Shown here piece after piece: positions 16,120 to 24,922 of a stretch of DNA of 37,860 nucleotides. Numbering within the stretch: position 1 is the first letter of the stretch; each line of letters opens with the position of its first letter. Origin of the DNA: Pseudaminobacter soli (ex Li et al. 2025) (GTDB lineage Bacteria > Pseudomonadota > Alphaproteobacteria > Rhizobiales > Rhizobiaceae). Made by a program: the position numbers and the translations under genes. The notes beneath the pieces were generated by a model, which was given only the letters and a program-made list of their open reading frames with translations, had not been told where the DNA came from and did no database searches. The stretch spans positions 1 through 37,860 of the forward strand of contig NZ_PXYL01000031.1 of NCBI RefSeq assembly GCF_003012705.1. Direction: 5' to 3'.

Positions 16120-16833
16120 TCAAGTTACTTCGGGACCGCTGGGACGGAGCCCAACGCGGACAAGTACCATCCTGCCCAAGGCGCTAACGTAAGGGCCATC
16201 CTCCAGCTCACCGTGTTTCCCGTACCTCCATCGGCGTGGCTCATCCGTATATGGGCTAGAGCTAAGCAACCCTATCGAAAGCAGTTTGCGGTAGGAGGCC
16301 CGGTGAAGCTCTCCTTTAGCCCGCTCCTTATCAGGGGCGTTTGCGAGTAGTTGGGGCGGTTGCAAGGCGCTCAACTTGTCCCGAGCCTCCGGACCGTCTA
16401 ACGCGTCTAGCAACAGCAAGTCGTCATCTCCGATTTCCTCCAGCATTCGGAGGATTTTTAGCTCGTTCAGCTTGGCCTGCTCATCCGAGTTCACTCCGTG
16501 CGCCACACACTTTGCAAGGTACTCCCGGCGCTCACTGGTGAATGCCCTGGCGGCCTGGGAAAGCCCTTCCTCGATAAGAGGGGCGCTGGATGGCTGGCTG
16601 GCTTTCTCCGATGCGGAGAGCCTTTCCAGTTCTTGTCCCAGCAGCAGCAGGAAAGCCTCAACGCGGTCCAGGCGCTGGTTCGGAATAACCACGGTCAAGA
16701 CCTCTGCAAGAAACGGTCCTGCAATCGGTACGCCTCCCACTACAGCCCGCGCGAGGGCTGCTGCCTTATCAGCGTAGTTGCTCCCCAGCGATGGTTCAGG
16801 CGGTCGCTTGGCGATCTCGTTCGTTTTGCCCAA
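16120..16833 (-). CDS. Hypothetical island protein, 237 aa
   Basis: I do not recognise a named family with certainty. The protein has a Gly/Ala-rich amphipathic N-terminal stretch (AAALARAVVGGVPIAGPFLAEVL, residues about 24-46). Alpha-helical, Leu/Glu-rich segments and a C-terminal RRWRYGKHGELEDGPYVSALGRMVL region follow. That last part looks like a winged-helix or surface hairpin common in hypothetical island proteins. The start is TTG 16833 with a GGGGGAA SD seven bases upstream; the nearby ATG at 16840 is in another frame. It is the most distal gene of the element, ending 5 bases before the arm-site doublet. Confidence 0.65.
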   Translation of the reverse strand: MGKTNEIAKRPPEPSLGSNYADKAAALARAVVGGVPIAGPFLAEVLTVVIPNQRLDRVEAFLLLLGQELERLSASEKASQPSSAPLIEEGLSQAARAFTSERREYLAKCVAHGVNSDEQAKLNELKILRMLEEIGDDDLLLLDALDGPEARDKLSALQPPQLLANAPDKERAKGELHRASYRKLLSIGLLSSSPYTDEPRRWRYGKHGELEDGPYVSALGRMVLVRVGLRPSGPEVT

Positions 16834-17166
16834 GGTTCATTCCCCCGTCCCGTGAGTAAAGCAGCAGTGTCGGACCAACGCAACGTCATCGACGGGGCCG
16901 TAATCCGAGATCGTGCCCCCACCGCAGAGAGGCTGCTTGATTTGTGGTCCGAGCCGCGCCGAGGCGTAATCGCAGATGTCGAAAACGAATAGACGCGTCC
17001 TGGCTGACTGACGCGCCCTCAAAGCGCTGCCGCGCAAGCCGAACACGCGGACCTTCTCAATTCGCGACCGCTGACAGCCAGTTGCCCAAGGTTTTGGCCA
17101 GCAGCGACTTAGGCGGCAGGCGCGACCACTTCGTTGGCGTATGCGGGCAGGGGGATGTTCTCAGAT
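16834..17166. other. 333-bp stretch without a convincing gene
   Basis: Only shadow-type ORFs occur, with arginine-rich compositions typical of off-frame reading in GC-rich DNA. No SD-start pair, hairpin or repeat stands out. Confidence 0.5.
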
Positions 17167-17418
17167 TTATTCTCTATCGTTGGCGGCTCCATCCAACTCT
17201 TCCTTGAGCCGCTTACGTTCCTTCGCTCGGCGCTTCTCTTCAGATCTACGGTCAATTGCTAGCATCGACATCGCCGCATACCCAAACAAAGCTACCACTG
17301 GCACGAGTGCAAGAAGAGTTAGCCAGCCGGGAATGTGAACATCCCTGGTCAACAATTTTCCAACCCCGACAACCGCAGCAACTCCACCTGCAAGCAGAAT
17401 GGTATGTTTGCCTTCCAC
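17167..17418 (-). CDS. Small two-helix membrane protein
   Basis: An 83-residue protein with two TM segments (HTILLAGGVAAVVGVGKLL and IPGWLTLLALVPVVALFGYA). A highly charged cytoplasmic tail (RRSEEKRRAKERKRLKEELD) probably forms a coiled coil. The start is GTG 17418, behind a GAGGGGGATACG SD, which supports the call. It follows the serine recombinase gene on the same strand. No family recognised. Confidence 0.65.
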   Translation of the reverse strand: MEGKHTILLAGGVAAVVGVGKLLTRDVHIPGWLTLLALVPVVALFGYAAMSMLAIDRRSEEKRRAKERKRLKEELDGAANDRE

Positions 17419-17475
17419 CGTATCCCCCTCAGAACAAACTGTCCGAGGCTAGCCAATCCGAAAGCCTATACGCCG

Positions 17476-18072
17476 TCAACTGACCGCTGCTGCCTTGTCG
17501 ATACGCTGGACCGCTGAAACGCCAATGCCCAAGCTCTTGGCCACCTTGATCACGCCCATGCCCGTGGCCCGAAGCTCCCGAACCTTCGCCTCGACCTCCT
17601 CACCATGCCCAGGACGGCCCAGGCGCTTGCCTTGTGCCTTTGCTCTGGCCAGCCCAGCGTTCACCCGTTCCACGATCATGGCCCGCTCGAACTCGACAAA
17701 GACCGCCATCATTCCGAACATGGCCTTGCCGCTGGGCGCGGTGGTGTCGAGTGCTTGCCGGTGGAGATAGAGGTCAGCACCACGGCCATGGAGTTCGCCC
17801 AGGAATGCGGTCAGTTCCTGCATGGAGCGGCCTAGGCGGTCCACGGACCACGCCACCACCATGTCCACCTCACGCCGCGTAACGGACTTGAGCATGGCAT
17901 CGTAGGCGGGCCGCTGGTCGCGCCCCTTGGTTCCCGAGATGCCCTTGTCCTCGAAGACCTGGACAACCTCCCAGCCTGCCCGCTGGGCCACGGCCTCAAG
18001 TTCTCGGCACTGGTTATCGGTGGTCTGCTCAGCAGTGGAAACGCGGAGATAGATGGCAACGCGCTTGCTCAT
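17476..18072 (-). CDS. Serine recombinase / resolvase-invertase family
   Basis: A 198-residue small serine recombinase. The catalytic N-domain begins VAIYLRVSTAEQTTDNQ with nucleophile Ser in RVST. DKGISGTKGRDQRPAYDAML and VAWSVDRLGRSMQEL follow, then the E-helix FVEFERAMIVERVNAGLARAKAQGKRLGRP. A Hin-type HTH ends the protein (GMGVIKVAKSLGIGVSAVQRI). It catalyses site-specific inversion or resolution via a phosphoserine intermediate. Start ATG 18072 is the canonical position; ten upstream codons are rejected. It probably acts on sites in 18095-18205. Its presence beside a tyrosine integrase suggests an extra recombination function or acquisition from a transposon. Confidence 0.92.
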   Translation of the reverse strand: MSKRVAIYLRVSTAEQTTDNQCRELEAVAQRAGWEVVQVFEDKGISGTKGRDQRPAYDAMLKSVTRREVDMVVAWSVDRLGRSMQELTAFLGELHGRGADLYLHRQALDTTAPSGKAMFGMMAVFVEFERAMIVERVNAGLARAKAQGKRLGRPGHGEEVEAKVRELRATGMGVIKVAKSLGIGVSAVQRIDKAAAVS

Positions 18073-18098
18073 GGGGAAACGTCCTGTCGGTTCAAAGC

Positions 18099-18201
18099 GC
18101 ATACCGAATACAGTTGATTTCCGTATGCAGTCAAGTCGCTTCTGAAACCCTTGGAAGGGCTGGGGCTTGTCGGCAGATTTCGCGTATGGTTTTCGGTATG
18201 G
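18099..18201. repeat. Possible recombinase binding region upstream of the resolvase
   Basis: Inverted arms gcatac (18099-18104) and gtatgc (18123-18128) are 18 bases apart. Two further gtatgg copies follow near 18184 and 18195, where ttttc separates near-identical half sites. The array of GTATG/CATAC half sites just upstream of the recombinase start resembles a res/crossover region. Evidence is positional only. Confidence 0.35.
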
Positions 18202-18636
18202 CCATCACCCGGTGGAGCTAACGGCCTCCTTCCCCTCAGCCAGCAGTTTGCACGGTTGCAGTGCACGGCCCGATGAGAGGGACACGTCCCCTATATAAGA
18301 AGCACGGTAGTCCCGGCTGTTGGCGAAGACTTATCCGGCCTCGGTGGTGACGATGAGATTAGCCGCGTCCAATGGGGGGAGGCCACGTCACCTCGGGCAC
18401 TTCCTCGCGGTGACTAGGGAGCCGCAGGCGGGGGCAACGGGGGGCGCGGGCGCAGACTGTATTGCGATTGGCAGCTCGGATTTTTGCGGGAAGATAGCCG
18501 CTACCCTTGGGCAACCTATGGCGAAAAGCCCGCGGAACGCCGCAGCTCAATAGGAACGGTGGAAGTACCAGCATGACGCTCGAAACGGAATGCCGTTCTC
18601 GACCTGTCGCGAGCTACGCTGTTGATCTGGACGCGG
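18103..18636. other. 534-bp stretch without a convincing gene
   Basis: Besides the half-site repeats near its left end, no ORF has a family-like sequence. A tataaga-like AT-rich spot occurs near 18292-18300, but without a gene it is not interpretable. Confidence 0.45.
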
Positions 18637-19362
18637 TTAAAGTGACGCCTCGCCAAATGTTATCACCATTTCCTGCTGAATAGCCCGACGAACAGCGGTC
18701 TCCGCGCTCATTCGATCCCAAAAGCAGTCGGTGATCTTTCGCCAGTCTTCGAGACGCTTCTTCCTGTACTTGACTGGGTCGAGACCCGATAACCCAAGTG
18801 ATGTCGCAACCTCCTCTATCATCCTGTCAAAAAGGTGGGGCTCCCACTCTCTCTCTAAGGCGTCAATCAATCCCTGAACCGCCGTGACTTCATCCTCGGG
18901 ACACGCAGTCACAATGTTCCAGTGGGTGCAAAGGATGTCGAGAGCGGCTGCCAGCTCAGAACATAGCTTAGCCGTGCAACGGTCCCAGTCGCGTTCGGAA
19001 CCGCCATTCTGGACCAGCCAAGCTTGCGCCTGGCTGAGTTTGTATTGATCGCTCTTGTCCGAGGGCAATAGGTTGTGAGCGTGAAACGTTCGCAAATTCT
19101 GGACGTCCTGAAACGCCCTCGCCGCCACCTGTTGATCTCTGGGCGACGAGTTCCGGACGATACTCATCAAGTGGCGGCCTGCCGGCTGACATGCCTCGTA
19201 CCACAGTACGTAACCCCATAGAACTGACTTGATAAATGCGGCCTCACCTCCGTTCGCGTCCGGCGGTGTCAAACTGACGTCAGCGACGAGATTTCTGCCC
19301 GTCGACGCTTGGAGCGTGTTTCTCAGCCTCTCCGCTGATTGAGCCAAAGCCTCGAAAGACAT
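18637..19362 (-). CDS. HEPN-like candidate partner of the STAND protein, 241 aa
   Basis: Unnamed protein, mostly alpha-helical by composition. Residues 89-98 read NLRTFHAHNL; Arg91-x4-His96 with a polar residue after Arg matches the RxxxxH active-site pattern of HEPN ribonucleases. No TM segment or signal is seen. Its ATG at 19362 overlaps the TGA of the 1144-residue gene by one base (TGATG), so the two are translationally coupled and likely act together. HEPN toxins are frequent effectors in anti-phage systems, but this assignment rests on one short motif plus context. Alternatives are a structural helper or an unrelated helical protein. Confidence 0.6.
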   Translation of the reverse strand: MSFEALAQSAERLRNTLQASTGRNLVADVSLTPPDANGGEAAFIKSVLWGYVLWYEACQPAGRHLMSIVRNSSPRDQQVAARAFQDVQNLRTFHAHNLLPSDKSDQYKLSQAQAWLVQNGGSERDWDRCTAKLCSELAAALDILCTHWNIVTACPEDEVTAVQGLIDALEREWEPHLFDRMIEEVATSLGLSGLDPVKYRKKRLEDWRKITDCFWDRMSAETAVRRAIQQEMVITFGEASL

Positions 19363-22300
19363 CAGGCGCCCTCTGCGCCAAAGTCTACAATTGGACCGAG
19401 GTAGTTGAAGGAGATGGAGAAGCCATTGATTATTTGACCAGTGGCGATATTACCACCCTTACTACGACCTTCGACAAGATCGACATGTCGCCTCAGACTT
19501 GGCACAAGTACGGACCACCTGCCGATCCCGATCTGACGCTCAACGATACCTGAGAAAATACGCGGTTCACCTTGTTCGGAATACACGGTGTGCCGGTTCA
19601 GAACTCGGCCACGCTCAACGTATTCGGTGTCGGAGGCAAGGCGCCTCCAATCCGCAATGGCCTCCGCCTCGCTGCCAGTGAACCAGCGAAGTACACATTC
19701 GAGATACCTATAGCGGGGCTGCATTTGGGCTTCTCCTAGGGCGAGCAAATCGGTGACCACAAGGTGAAGGCGCCGAAGTGTTTCTTCGCTGGTAGGCAGC
19801 GGCTGTCTCGTACCCCGGAAGAGCCATCGGCCGGTCGCAACAGTCCATTCGCAATTCAGATACAGACGAAGACAGCGTGGGTCGGACCGCACCTTCTCGA
19901 AATGCGTCCAGAGATAGTTCCGCGCCTTCTCAGCCGCGGTTACGTGAAACTTTTCCGCAATCTCACCAGATTCCGGTTTCGATGGAGCGAGATCGCGAGC
20001 GCGCAGATAGTAGCCTGCGGTCGAGCCCAGCCGTTCCAACTCGCGAAATGCCTCGTCGCTTAAGGGCTGATCATCCAGGACCCCGCCCAGATTGAAGCGC
20101 TGCTTTTGGAACCGCTCTTCCTGATCAGGAGCGAGCGCCGACGGATCAATTGTATCGAGCGTTGCTTGTATGTCCGCTTCAATCTCTCGGCGCTCAAGCT
20201 CACCGAGTTGCGTCCCGTTCCTCAGCACACCCAACGGCATCCACAGCGCAATATCTAAAGGAAAGTACGTGTCGACACGACCGGATGCCATCTGTCCTGC
20301 TTCGCGTGCAGCGCAATAGCTCGACCAGACCTCTTCGGCGCTCGCGTTGCGCTGCGCTGCGTCGGTTGCGAGGTATCCGTAGGTTGCCGCGCGCTCGACC
20401 CACAAATTTTCTCGTGTCTTGCGGGACGCGTGTAGCCGCTGGGTTCCGGATTGCCCGATCAGAGTCAGTGCATGGTCCACCGCCCTACTAGCCTCGTCGA
20501 GGACAAGCTCCTTATCAGCCGCTTCGAGATCGTGCGTGCGGATATAGTGGCGGCGCAAAGTTGCTTCCTGAAGCATCAACCGCGCACTCAGGACGCCGTT
20601 TTTCTCTCGGAGGGCAGTCAACGCCCGAGCGATATCCTCGTAGCTGTCTTTGTATCTTTCGCCGAACGGGCCGTCAGGTCCAAGAGCATAGACGATGTCG
20701 GTTACAAACTTAGTTTCCTCGTTCCCTTCGAACCCCGCTCGGTACGACTGTGAAATTAGCTCAATCAGTCTCGATGCTTCCTCTACCGGGCCGCCCAAAC
20801 GTGCGTTGCAGATGAGCTCAGCCTCGAGCTGAAGCCGAGCACCCACGAGAAGTTCCTCTCCGCTCTCATCTCCATAGTGCCAGCGGAACAAATCCTGATC
20901 TTTGAAGACACCGTGGATTAGATCAATTCCAAACGCAGTACCTTCTGATACTCGATCTTTAAGAATAGCCCTGAGGACCAAATTCACTGGCACAGACTTA
21001 TACAGTCTCGCTGCCGCCATGATGTAATCGATGACCTTGGCCGCAGACGAAGCGCCGTCGAGGTCTTGCGGGTCCACGTCTTCGATGACGGAGATATCGC
21101 CTCTATAGCCAGCCTGCATAAGGGCCAGTCCCAAGGCAGTGACGGTCCGAGTTACCTTAGTGTTTGCTCCCTGATTGGCAATCAACGACTGGGAGGCTCT
21201 CGCTTCCTTACCTAAGCCCTGCGCCAAAAGGCGGCGGCTGCCCGGTAGCTGCCAATAGAAGCGGGCGAGTGCATACGGCTCGTTGGTTAGAAGATTATTT
21301 GACAGGTTATATCTGGCGGCCAGCGCTACGAGCTTTTCCTGTTCTCCTTGCTCCAAGCGTCTTGGCGCTTCGATGTAACGATCACTGCCGCGAGTGACCT
21401 GATCTTCTATCCGATACGAGACGCCCAGGATAACCACCCGGTGTCCTCTGCTTCGCAACGCCTCCAGAAGCTCATCGAAGCGTGTCGGCGCCAAATGGAC
21501 ATCAACCACGATCAACGTGGTCGCTTCCAGCTGATCAATCTGAGCAAGGAACGCGGAGACGTCGGCCGCGTTGGGCAGGCGTTCGGTGGCGAATAGAACG
21601 GCGGCAGCGTTTTCTAAGCGCACCTGCAATGCTGCGCGAGCCAGAGCTATGGATTTTCCAGTGCCCGATTGCCCATGAAGTATCAGCGCACCGGATTCTC
21701 GATGATGCTGCCGAAGGGCCTGCTTCAAGCGGCTTTGGAGCTGTTTCTCGAAGTCGCGATCAATGGCGAAGCCTCGACGCACTCCCTCCAGTCGGGCACG
21801 CACGTTGCTCGGAATGCCGTGAAAGCTCTCGAATGCGCTCTGCGCGAGTTCTGATTGGAGAGGCGGCAGGAAGCCAGTGATAGAGTCGTCGAGGATAAGC
21901 GCCGAGGCTTGCGTAGTAAGACGCAGACGTGGTGAAGTGACCAGCTGCTTGCTGTTCGGCAACGTTACTAGGTCGGGGTCGTCCCAATTTGGGGTGCTCG
22001 CGTCTTCGGTGCCAGCTCGAAGCTCTGAGGCGATCTGGGCAAAGGTGCGATCGTCACGAATGATAATCCCATCGCTGACGAGCTGTTCGAATATATCCCT
22101 GTCATCTTCTGCGAATGCGGGTTCGGTACCACACCACAGTACTCCCCCGGATGGAGCGGTGCCGAGAACTGCAAGCAGCTCTTCGGCCCGGAGCCAATCC
22201 TGCACTGGGTCATATCCGTCGACGACAATGATCCCAACCGGCGTCGCCACCTCCAAGAGGTTTCGAAGCATATTTCCCGAATGTCGGAGGCGACGCAGCA

Positions 22301-22796
22301 CAAGCGCTTTAGGGCTATTCGGTGGACGAGTCTCTAGCGGACCCGGCCCGGCACGCCCGAACAGAAAGAACACTGGCGGCCGACGCTTGCTACGCATGAC
22401 CGGAGGAAGGGGATCGCCGATCAAAATCGTTTCGGGCTCTCGTCCTCCTGCCGCGAACAGGTTCGACCACCCGGGATCAATCGAGGACGTGAATACAGCA
22501 CTTATGGGCAGGTCTGCGATCGCGACCTGTTCGGAAGAAGGCGCTCGGCGCGCGAAGCGTTCTTCAAGCCACGAATCGAAATGCTCCGGCGTGCGAGACA
22601 GCAGCCCTTTCCACCCTTCGCCCGCCTCTCCCCCAAGCTTCGCCAGCGCCAGCGAGAGGACGGGGTCGCTATCTGCAGGCCACCCCGCCCGTTGTCCCAG
22701 GAAAGCGACAATAGGCACCCCAGCGCTCAACCCACTTCGCAGGAGCGCTTCGCCCGGAGCCACGTTTAGATCCAATATTTCCGCCAAATCAGTCAC
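19362..22796 (-). CDS. Large STAND-like P-loop NTPase with degenerate SIR2-like N-terminus
   Basis: 1144 residues. N-terminal part (about 20-230) shows the order of SIR2-fold landmarks: FLGQRAGWP (32-40), AVFTSSIDPGW (100-110, at the usual TTNYD position), FFLFGRAG (143-150, where LHG is usual) and GIIVVDGYDPVQDWL (188-202, the GYSxxDP-like strand). The catalytic Asn and His are not retained, so NADase activity is doubtful. The NTPase part has Walker A GQSGTGKS (375-382), Walker B TTLIVVDVH (426-434) and a sensor-like VVILGVSYRIED (454-465). About 600 C-terminal residues are helical and repeat-like, fitting a sensor. Start is GTG 22796. Known SIR2- or HEPN-bearing STAND proteins sense phage and trigger abortive responses; this role is inferred here. 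Confidence 0.8.
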   Translation of the reverse strand: MTDLAEILDLNVAPGEALLRSGLSAGVPIVAFLGQRAGWPADSDPVLSLALAKLGGEAGEGWKGLLSRTPEHFDSWLEERFARRAPSSEQVAIADLPISAVFTSSIDPGWSNLFAAGGREPETILIGDPLPPVMRSKRRPPVFFLFGRAGPGPLETRPPNSPKALVLRRLRHSGNMLRNLLEVATPVGIIVVDGYDPVQDWLRAEELLAVLGTAPSGGVLWCGTEPAFAEDDRDIFEQLVSDGIIIRDDRTFAQIASELRAGTEDASTPNWDDPDLVTLPNSKQLVTSPRLRLTTQASALILDDSITGFLPPLQSELAQSAFESFHGIPSNVRARLEGVRRGFAIDRDFEKQLQSRLKQALRQHHRESGALILHGQSGTGKSIALARAALQVRLENAAAVLFATERLPNAADVSAFLAQIDQLEATTLIVVDVHLAPTRFDELLEALRSRGHRVVILGVSYRIEDQVTRGSDRYIEAPRRLEQGEQEKLVALAARYNLSNNLLTNEPYALARFYWQLPGSRRLLAQGLGKEARASQSLIANQGANTKVTRTVTALGLALMQAGYRGDISVIEDVDPQDLDGASSAAKVIDYIMAAARLYKSVPVNLVLRAILKDRVSEGTAFGIDLIHGVFKDQDLFRWHYGDESGEELLVGARLQLEAELICNARLGGPVEEASRLIELISQSYRAGFEGNEETKFVTDIVYALGPDGPFGERYKDSYEDIARALTALREKNGVLSARLMLQEATLRRHYIRTHDLEAADKELVLDEASRAVDHALTLIGQSGTQRLHASRKTRENLWVERAATYGYLATDAAQRNASAEEVWSSYCAAREAGQMASGRVDTYFPLDIALWMPLGVLRNGTQLGELERREIEADIQATLDTIDPSALAPDQEERFQKQRFNLGGVLDDQPLSDEAFRELERLGSTAGYYLRARDLAPSKPESGEIAEKFHVTAAEKARNYLWTHFEKVRSDPRCLRLYLNCEWTVATGRWLFRGTRQPLPTSEETLRRLHLVVTDLLALGEAQMQPRYRYLECVLRWFTGSEAEAIADWRRLASDTEYVERGRVLNRHTVYSEQGEPRIFSGIVERQIGIGRWSVLVPSLRRHVDLVEGRSKGGNIATGQIINGFSISFNYLGPIVDFGAEGA

Positions 22797-22905
22797 CGTT
22801 CTCGATCGTCAGCCTCAGGCTAACCGCGCAGTCAGCACTTGGCTAGCATCGCCGCAGACAAAGATTGTGTGTTCCGCAGTGAAGGTCCGGGAATTACTGA
22901 CACCA

Positions 22906-23631
22906 TCACCGCCGCGGGCTGCACCCTTTCTTCATTGTCAGTTCACCGGCCTCGTACATCTCGATGAGACGGGCGCGGCCTGCTGCGGTCGGAAAGATGT
23001 CCACGCTGCCGAAGGCTTTGTTCAGACGTTCGGTGAAGAGGTGCTGGAAACCGCCGCGGACCCGGTATGTGTCCCCCGATTTGTAGAGATAGTCGTGTCC
23101 GCAGAGGTCCGCCTTCACCTTCATGGTGTTCGCCCCCGGCAGAGTCCGCACGAAGCGGTTGAGGGAGTGGTTATGGTCGACCGCCCTTGAGCCGACCAGC
23201 GCCAGGGGCCTCATCTCCTCGACCTGCTGCTGTGCGATCTCGTTCGCCCATGCGATTGCGGCTTCGGCCGGGTCGGTGAAGTTCGGGACGGCTGGGACCG
23301 ATGCCTTGAGCTGGGCTTCCATCCCGTTGAAGGCGGCGATGTAGGCGAGCTTGAAGCGGAGCGCGGAGGAGCCGGTGAAGCCCATGGCGAGCAGGGTGAA
23401 GCCGTCCCGCGTCATGTCGAAGGAGCGGTAGAGCCGACCGCTTTCAACAGCCTGGTAGGGGCATAATCCAAAATTGGATGCTGCCTCCGGGGCGCTTCCG
23501 ATCAAAGTGTCGATGTCCCGAAGGACATGAAGGTGCTGCTTGCCGAAGAATTCGGCCACGTCCAGGCTGTTAGCGAAGACCTGTCCATCCTTGGCGGTAA
23601 CAATGGGGGTGATGGTGGTGAGGGTGTTCAT
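22906..23631 (-). CDS. Rha-family phage regulatory protein / antirepressor
   Basis: A 241-residue protein. The N-terminal Rha domain is clear: ITPIVTAKDGQVFANSLDVAEFFGKQHLHVLRDID, then SFDMTRDGFTLLAMGFTG and ALRFKLAYIAAFNGMEAQL. The C-terminal half (from about residue 115) resembles the KilAC/ANT antirepressor region. Rha-type proteins regulate phage or island gene expression in the host. ATG 23631 has an AGGAAA SD. It lies upstream of the STAND pair on the same strand with about 110 bases between, so it may sit in the same transcript. One GGGGTGGGGTAAT repeat lies about 110 bases upstream of its start. Confidence 0.88.
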   Translation of the reverse strand: MNTLTTITPIVTAKDGQVFANSLDVAEFFGKQHLHVLRDIDTLIGSAPEAASNFGLCPYQAVESGRLYRSFDMTRDGFTLLAMGFTGSSALRFKLAYIAAFNGMEAQLKASVPAVPNFTDPAEAAIAWANEIAQQQVEEMRPLALVGSRAVDHNHSLNRFVRTLPGANTMKVKADLCGHDYLYKSGDTYRVRGGFQHLFTERLNKAFGSVDIFPTAAGRARLIEMYEAGELTMKKGCSPRR

Positions 23632-24155
23632 GTGATTTCCTAGCTGTCAGGTGCGCCTTGGGCGCTTGGGTGGTGTCGCAAACGCAAAATGCCTCGGCCT
23701 TAGTGGACCAAGGGCTGCGCTGGATTGAGGTTTGGGTAGTTCTTAAGGGGTGGGGTAATCGGGTCTGAGGTTCGGCTGGGCTCTATCGACCGCAGCGAAT
23801 ACCGCCTCAGTGAGGTGACGATCTTTCAACAGCATCGCCCAGCTCGGCAGTAATGTTCGTCGTGACCACGAAGCTACATTGGCTTCGGCAGGCACGGAGT
23901 CGCACATCAGGGGCGATGCGCCCTAGCCAGTGCGGCAACGCCAAAGCCCTGCTCGCGCAGCTCCAAGGTTATGGCGAGGTGATGTTGCGACCCGTCTTCT
24001 AGATCGCAATAGCGTTATCGAGGGTGGGAAGACCGAATGCCCTTACGGATACTATAGTTTGGCTAAAGCCATGTCTGTCATCAGCATGATATAAGACATT
24101 AGTTTCTAGCTTAATACATGATCATACATATCACAGAGCAATTTTAGTTCTCCTC
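23632..24155. other. 524-bp gene-free stretch of the island
   Basis: No ORF of useful length on either strand. It holds one copy of the GGGGTGGGGTAAT repeat (23742-23761). The part 24040-24135 is clearly more AT-rich than its surroundings. It probably contains the promoter of the Rha gene, though I cannot point to a convincing -35/-10 pair. Confidence 0.5.
23742..23761 (+). repeat. Island repeat R1
   Basis: The 20-mer cttaaggggtggggtaatcg, matching R3 over its full length, R4 over 19 bases and R2 over its 3' 15 bases. It sits about 110 bases upstream of the Rha gene start. Confidence 0.8.
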
Positions 24156-24794
24156 CTATGGGGTGGGGTAATCGAACTCCCTTCTCGGTGGATGACAATT
24201 GGTCTCCCTCCCGATAGGGGGCTTGGCGAAAAGAAGGCTATCCGATGAGCCAATCCGGGTGGCTGGTCTCCACTGATCGTCTGCCCTTCGGATACTTCCC
24301 TCTGGCTGCATTGTCCGCGAGGTGTCCGCCATCTCGTTGAGGTCATAACCGGCGTGGCCTCTGACCCAGACCCAATGGATGGCCTTCCCCACACAGGCAG
24401 CGTCCAGGCGTCCCCACAGGTCACGGTTCTTCACCGCGCCTTTCGATCCTCTCCAGCCGTTTGCCTTCCAGCCGGGAAGCCGTTCGGTCATGCCCAGGAA
24501 GACATATTCGCTATCGGTCAAGATGATCGCCGGGGTCTCGGCCTCGACAACGCCTTCAACGGCTTTGATCGCCGCCATCGTTTCCATCCTGTTGTTGGTC
24601 GTGGTGGTCTCGGCCAAAGCGGCTTCCGAATGACCGGCAGCGGCTGCCTGCCGCAATATCCGAGTGCCCTCCTTTAACTGTTTGATCAGTCCCCATCCGC
24701 CTGGGCCAGGGTTGGGGATGCAAGCGCCATCAGTGGCGATGAGATAATGACGCCCAGCCGTGAGGGGGGCGAGCAACGGGTGTTGGTCGAGCAT
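24156..24794 (-). CDS. rnhA: Ribonuclease HI with C-terminal extension
   Basis: A 212-residue enzyme that cleaves RNA in RNA-DNA hybrids. All family acids are present: Asp22 (IATDGAC), Glu71 (NNRMETMAAI), Asp94 (LTDSEYV), His147 (VRGHAGYDLNEMAD) and Asp157. The catalytic fold ends near residue 160. The remaining about 50 residues have no RNase H counterpart and run into repeat R2, which encodes the last residues DYPTP. This suggests that the original 3' end was replaced by recombination. Being inside the integrated element, it is an accessory copy, possibly for element replication or R-loop removal. Confidence 0.9.
   Translation of the reverse strand: MLDQHPLLAPLTAGRHYLIATDGACIPNPGPGGWGLIKQLKEGTRILRQAAAAGHSEAALAETTTTNNRMETMAAIKAVEGVVEAETPAIILTDSEYVFLGMTERLPGWKANGWRGSKGAVKNRDLWGRLDAACVGKAIHWVWVRGHAGYDLNEMADTSRTMQPEGSIRRADDQWRPATRIGSSDSLLFAKPPIGRETNCHPPRREFDYPTP
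24160..24174 (+). repeat. Island repeat R2 (partial)
   Basis: ggggtggggtaatcg, the 3' 15 bases of the 20-mer; the cttaa part is replaced by ctat. It overlaps the 3' end of the RNase HI gene. On the minus strand it reads GAT TAC CCC ACC CC, i.e. codons for DYPTP. Confidence 0.75.
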
Positions 24795-24922
24795 GTCGAG
24801 AAATCCGTTTGGGAGGTTGTTGGAGGCTATCCAGCGGCTGCCGGCGGACAGCCCGCGCAGTGCCTACTAATGAATAAGACCGCCCGAAAGCGGTCCGTAC
24901 TCTTCCGTTCGCTCTTGCGTGC

